From assembly GCF_000319305.2 (NCBI RefSeq), contig NZ_AMWJ02000002.1:186001-250000 (forward strand): a stretch of DNA of 64,000 nt, in the 5' to 3' direction. A program made the position numbers and the translations under genes. The notes beneath the pieces were generated by a model, which saw only the letters and a program-made list of their open reading frames with translations, made no database searches and was not told the DNA's origin. Source of the stretch: Pseudomonas bharatica CSV86 (lineage in GTDB: Bacteria > Pseudomonadota > Gammaproteobacteria > Pseudomonadales > Pseudomonadaceae). Below are positions 62,183 through 64,000 of the stretch, piece by piece (within the stretch, counting starts at the first letter, position 1; every line of letters begins with the position of its first letter).

Positions 62183-62602
62183 ATGGGCGCACTTCGAGCA
62201 GCACAATGGCAGTTTGACGAGGAGTTGCCTCCATCGGTGAGTGAGTCGCCGCAGGAGGCAGCAGAAAAGGCTTGGATCAGCAATGGCGTACCTGAGCTTA
62301 TGGCCCGCCGGGATTACCTGTTTCAGCTCAAGGGTAAGCAAGTTGGCGTCGGGTATGAGCGCTTCGCCTTGGCGGTCGACGAATTCGTGATGAGCGAGCT
62401 TGGCGCGCAGGGGGCAAGCCCTACAGTGCTGGGACGGCTCGTTCTGGCCGCGCTGGCCAAGTCCAGCAGCGAGGCAGCTTCGGCGGCGCAGGAGATGTTC
62501 AACGCACCAAGCCATCAGGCGGTGCTTGAGCAACTGGCCATCGACCTCCTGACCCCCTTCGCCAAAGATGGAGTTCTGGCCCAAGCCGAGGAGGCGGAAT
62601 GA
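62183..62602 (+). CDS. Early protein of unknown function
   Basis: This 139 aa helical protein starts MGALRAAQWQFDEELPPSVS after GGAGGC. No family is recognised. It overlaps the following gene by four bases. Confidence 0.65.
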   Translation: MGALRAAQWQFDEELPPSVSESPQEAAEKAWISNGVPELMARRDYLFQLKGKQVGVGYERFALAVDEFVMSELGAQGASPTVLGRLVLAALAKSSSEAASAAQEMFNAPSHQAVLEQLAIDLLTPFAKDGVLAQAEEAE

Positions 62603-62793
62603 AAAGCCCTCACGTCCTGATCGACGAGGAACTTGAGGCCATGGCTCACCCTGAGACGCCACTGTCCTGGCAGGCCATGGTCCTCAAGCTCCTCACCGAA
62701 ATGCTGGCCGACCAGCGCATCACCATCGAAGAGTTCAACCACTACTGCGGGCGCCTCAACAAGATTGTTGATGGGCGCAGGGAGGCTGCATGA
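62599..62793 (+). CDS. Small early protein
   Basis: This 64 aa helical protein (MKSPHVLIDEELEAMAHPET) is coupled at both ends by ATGA overlaps. Not recognised. Confidence 0.65.
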   Translation: MKSPHVLIDEELEAMAHPETPLSWQAMVLKLLTEMLADQRITIEEFNHYCGRLNKIVDGRREAA

Positions 62794-62963
62794 CCACTCC
62801 AATCGTTAAATCGCTGATCGACGAGCAGCTCGAGGACGCCAAAGCCGCCCAGGTCCGCGGCATCTTGCAACTCCCGGTCGGAATGCGCGTCGTTGACCTG
62901 CCCTACCCGATCAAGGCCGACTGGCTGAAGCGCCGGCCGATCAACCTCGGTCGTCGACAGTGA
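62790..62963 (+). CDS. Small early protein
   Basis: This 57 aa protein (MTTPIVKSLIDEQLEDAKAA) has an ATGA overlap upstream and a GTGA overlap downstream. Not recognised; it falls under common length cut-offs. Confidence 0.65.
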   Translation: MTTPIVKSLIDEQLEDAKAAQVRGILQLPVGMRVVDLPYPIKADWLKRRPINLGRRQ

Positions 62964-63076
62964 CCTCCTTCCAGCGGGCCCGCCGAATCGCCACCTGGCG
63001 CGGCTCGTTCTTCGCCATCACCTTCTTTGCTCTCTGGATGCTGCTGAGCTCGCTGGCTGGCGGCATCACTTCCTGA
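62960..63076 (+). CDS. Small single-pass membrane protein
   Basis: This 38 aa protein starts at GTG within a GTGA overlap. A basic N terminus (MTSFQRARRIATWRG) precedes one membrane segment (SFFAITFFALWMLLSSLAGG). The gene arrangement supports translation. Function unknown. Confidence 0.6.
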   Translation: MTSFQRARRIATWRGSFFAITFFALWMLLSSLAGGITS

Positions 63077-63251
63077 ATCACACCCGAGCACGGCGGGCCC
63101 TTCGGGGATAACCGTACCCATTCGGGAGCGTAAGCCGGCAAGAGCGCGCAACCATCACCGGCAGCCAGGGCGTGGGCCAGCATACCTCCGTGCTTGCGTG
63201 ACCTGGCATTCCCCATCAATCGACAGCGCCAACCAGGCGAGAGGTACAGCA

Positions 63252-63983
63252 ATGTCCACCGACAACATGCGCATCTGGAGCCTGGTCGAAAAGACCAACA
63301 CCCAGTTCACGAAAAAGGCTGAGGTCAACGGCCAGAGCATCACCAGCCTGAACGGCACCGCCATGGTGATGAAGGCCACCGAGATGTTCGGTCCGATTGG
63401 CATCGGCTGGGGTTACAAGATCCTTGAAGAGCGCTTCGATGAAGGTCACGAAATATTCGCTGGCGAAGGCGAAAAACGCATCTGCCTGGGCCGCGAGATC
63501 GGCCACACCATCAGGATCTCCCTCTGGTTCATACAGAACGGCCAGCGCGGGGAAGTCGAGCAGTACGGCTGCACGCGCTACCAGTACAAGACCCGCTACG
63601 GCATGACAACCGACGGCGAGGCCCCGAAGAAATCGCTAACCGACGCAGTCAAGAAGGCCCTCTCCATGTTGGGCTTCAGCGCCGATGTGTTCCTCGGAAT
63701 GTTCGATGACCAAAACTACGTTCAGCAACTGCAGGCGGAGGAAGCCATCGAGTCGGCCGAGGACCGCCAGGTGGAGGTTGAACGCCAGCAAGAAGAGCGC
63801 CTGACCTTCATCAAAAACACGATTGAAACGATGAAAACCGCGCTCACCCCGCAGGAGCGCAAGAAGATTCATGACCACGCAGTACGCAGGCTCATCGGTC
63901 GAAGAGACGAACGAGGCGCCGCACGAATTTCACTGGAACTCAAAAACCTGGAAGCAGGCAAAACCGGAGAGGAAGCAGCATGA
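63252..63983 (+). CDS. Probable single-strand annealing recombinase (Rad52/ERF type)
   Basis: This 243 aa protein starts MSTDNMRIWSLVEKTNTQFT after GAGAGG. The middle part has GIGWGYKILEERFDEG and KKSLTDAVKKALSMLGFSAD, the pattern of phage Rad52/ERF-like annealing proteins that act with an exonuclease. The C-terminal third is charged and coiled coil-rich. The position in the PL operon fits a recombination gene. The exact family needs a profile search. Confidence 0.55.
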   Translation: MSTDNMRIWSLVEKTNTQFTKKAEVNGQSITSLNGTAMVMKATEMFGPIGIGWGYKILEERFDEGHEIFAGEGEKRICLGREIGHTIRISLWFIQNGQRGEVEQYGCTRYQYKTRYGMTTDGEAPKKSLTDAVKKALSMLGFSADVFLGMFDDQNYVQQLQAEEAIESAEDRQVEVERQQEERLTFIKNTIETMKTALTPQERKKIHDHAVRRLIGRRDERGAARISLELKNLEAGKTGEEAA

Positions 63984-64000
63984 CCCAACTCTACAAGCTG
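63980..64000 (+). CDS. Start of the next early gene (partial)
   Basis: The ATG at 63980 overlaps the previous stop (ATGA) and reads MTQLYKL before the window ends. This start resembles siphovirus Gp157-like proteins, but seven residues cannot decide it. Confidence 0.5.

Overview
The window joins ordinary Pseudomonas chromosome (about 1-10,190) to most of one lambda-like prophage (about 10,191 to beyond 64,000). A species of the P. putida group is suggested by the gene order fabI-ppiD-hupB-lon-clpX-clpP-tig, by protein lengths that fit P. putida proteins (Lon 798 aa, ClpX 427 aa, ClpP 213 aa), and by an inverted pair of P. putida-type REP elements at 110-203. All the proteostasis genes lie on the minus strand. 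They are followed by a small exported protein, tRNA-His and a tRNA-Leu(UAG) fragment that lacks its 5' half. That fragment is the attachment site of the prophage. The integrase and the rebuilt tRNA-Leu should lie beyond the right edge.

Prophage layout, from immunity outward: a CI repressor (56,313-57,122, +) and a Cro-like gene (56,008-56,202, -) diverge from a three-site operator. A matching two-site left operator lies at 60,217-60,256 and drives a rightward early operon (60,656 to the window end) ending in a probable single-strand-annealing protein. Between cI and the left operator lie five cargo genes. The leftward early operon from PR encodes Cro, a BRO/KilAC antirepressor, a frame-disrupted O-like replication protein with internal iterons, NinB, a DUF1364 protein, RusA and a Q-like gene. 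A candidate late promoter and a terminator follow (about 49,804-49,908). The late operon then runs leftward through a PagL-type lipid A deacylase, membrane proteins, terminase, portal, head, neck, tail tube, frameshifted tail chaperones, tape measure, tail tip, fibres, endolysin and spanins. The outermost gene next to the attachment site has a perfect LexA-type box.

The tail operon is split between the gpK-like and gpI-like genes by about 12 kb of accessory DNA (19,310-31,304). It holds lipoprotein genes, an Arc-like/antirepressor/KilA-N cassette resembling P22 immI, a divergent XRE regulator and a HEPN-like gene. Two ISL3-family elements that carry transporter genes have inserted here. One (20,321-23,305) carries a Cys-rich ArsP-like permease and an ArsR regulator and interrupts a lipoprotein gene. 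The other (26,173-29,545) matches ISPpu12 (merR, cation efflux, lspA, tnpA) and interrupts the HEPN-like gene. Each has its own perfect 8-bp target duplication. Their tnpA genes are nearly identical inside diverged flanks, which suggests recent gene conversion.

Several short genes linked by ATGA or GTGA overlaps, often below usual ORF cut-offs, are annotated. No CRISPR array, rRNA or integrase gene was seen.
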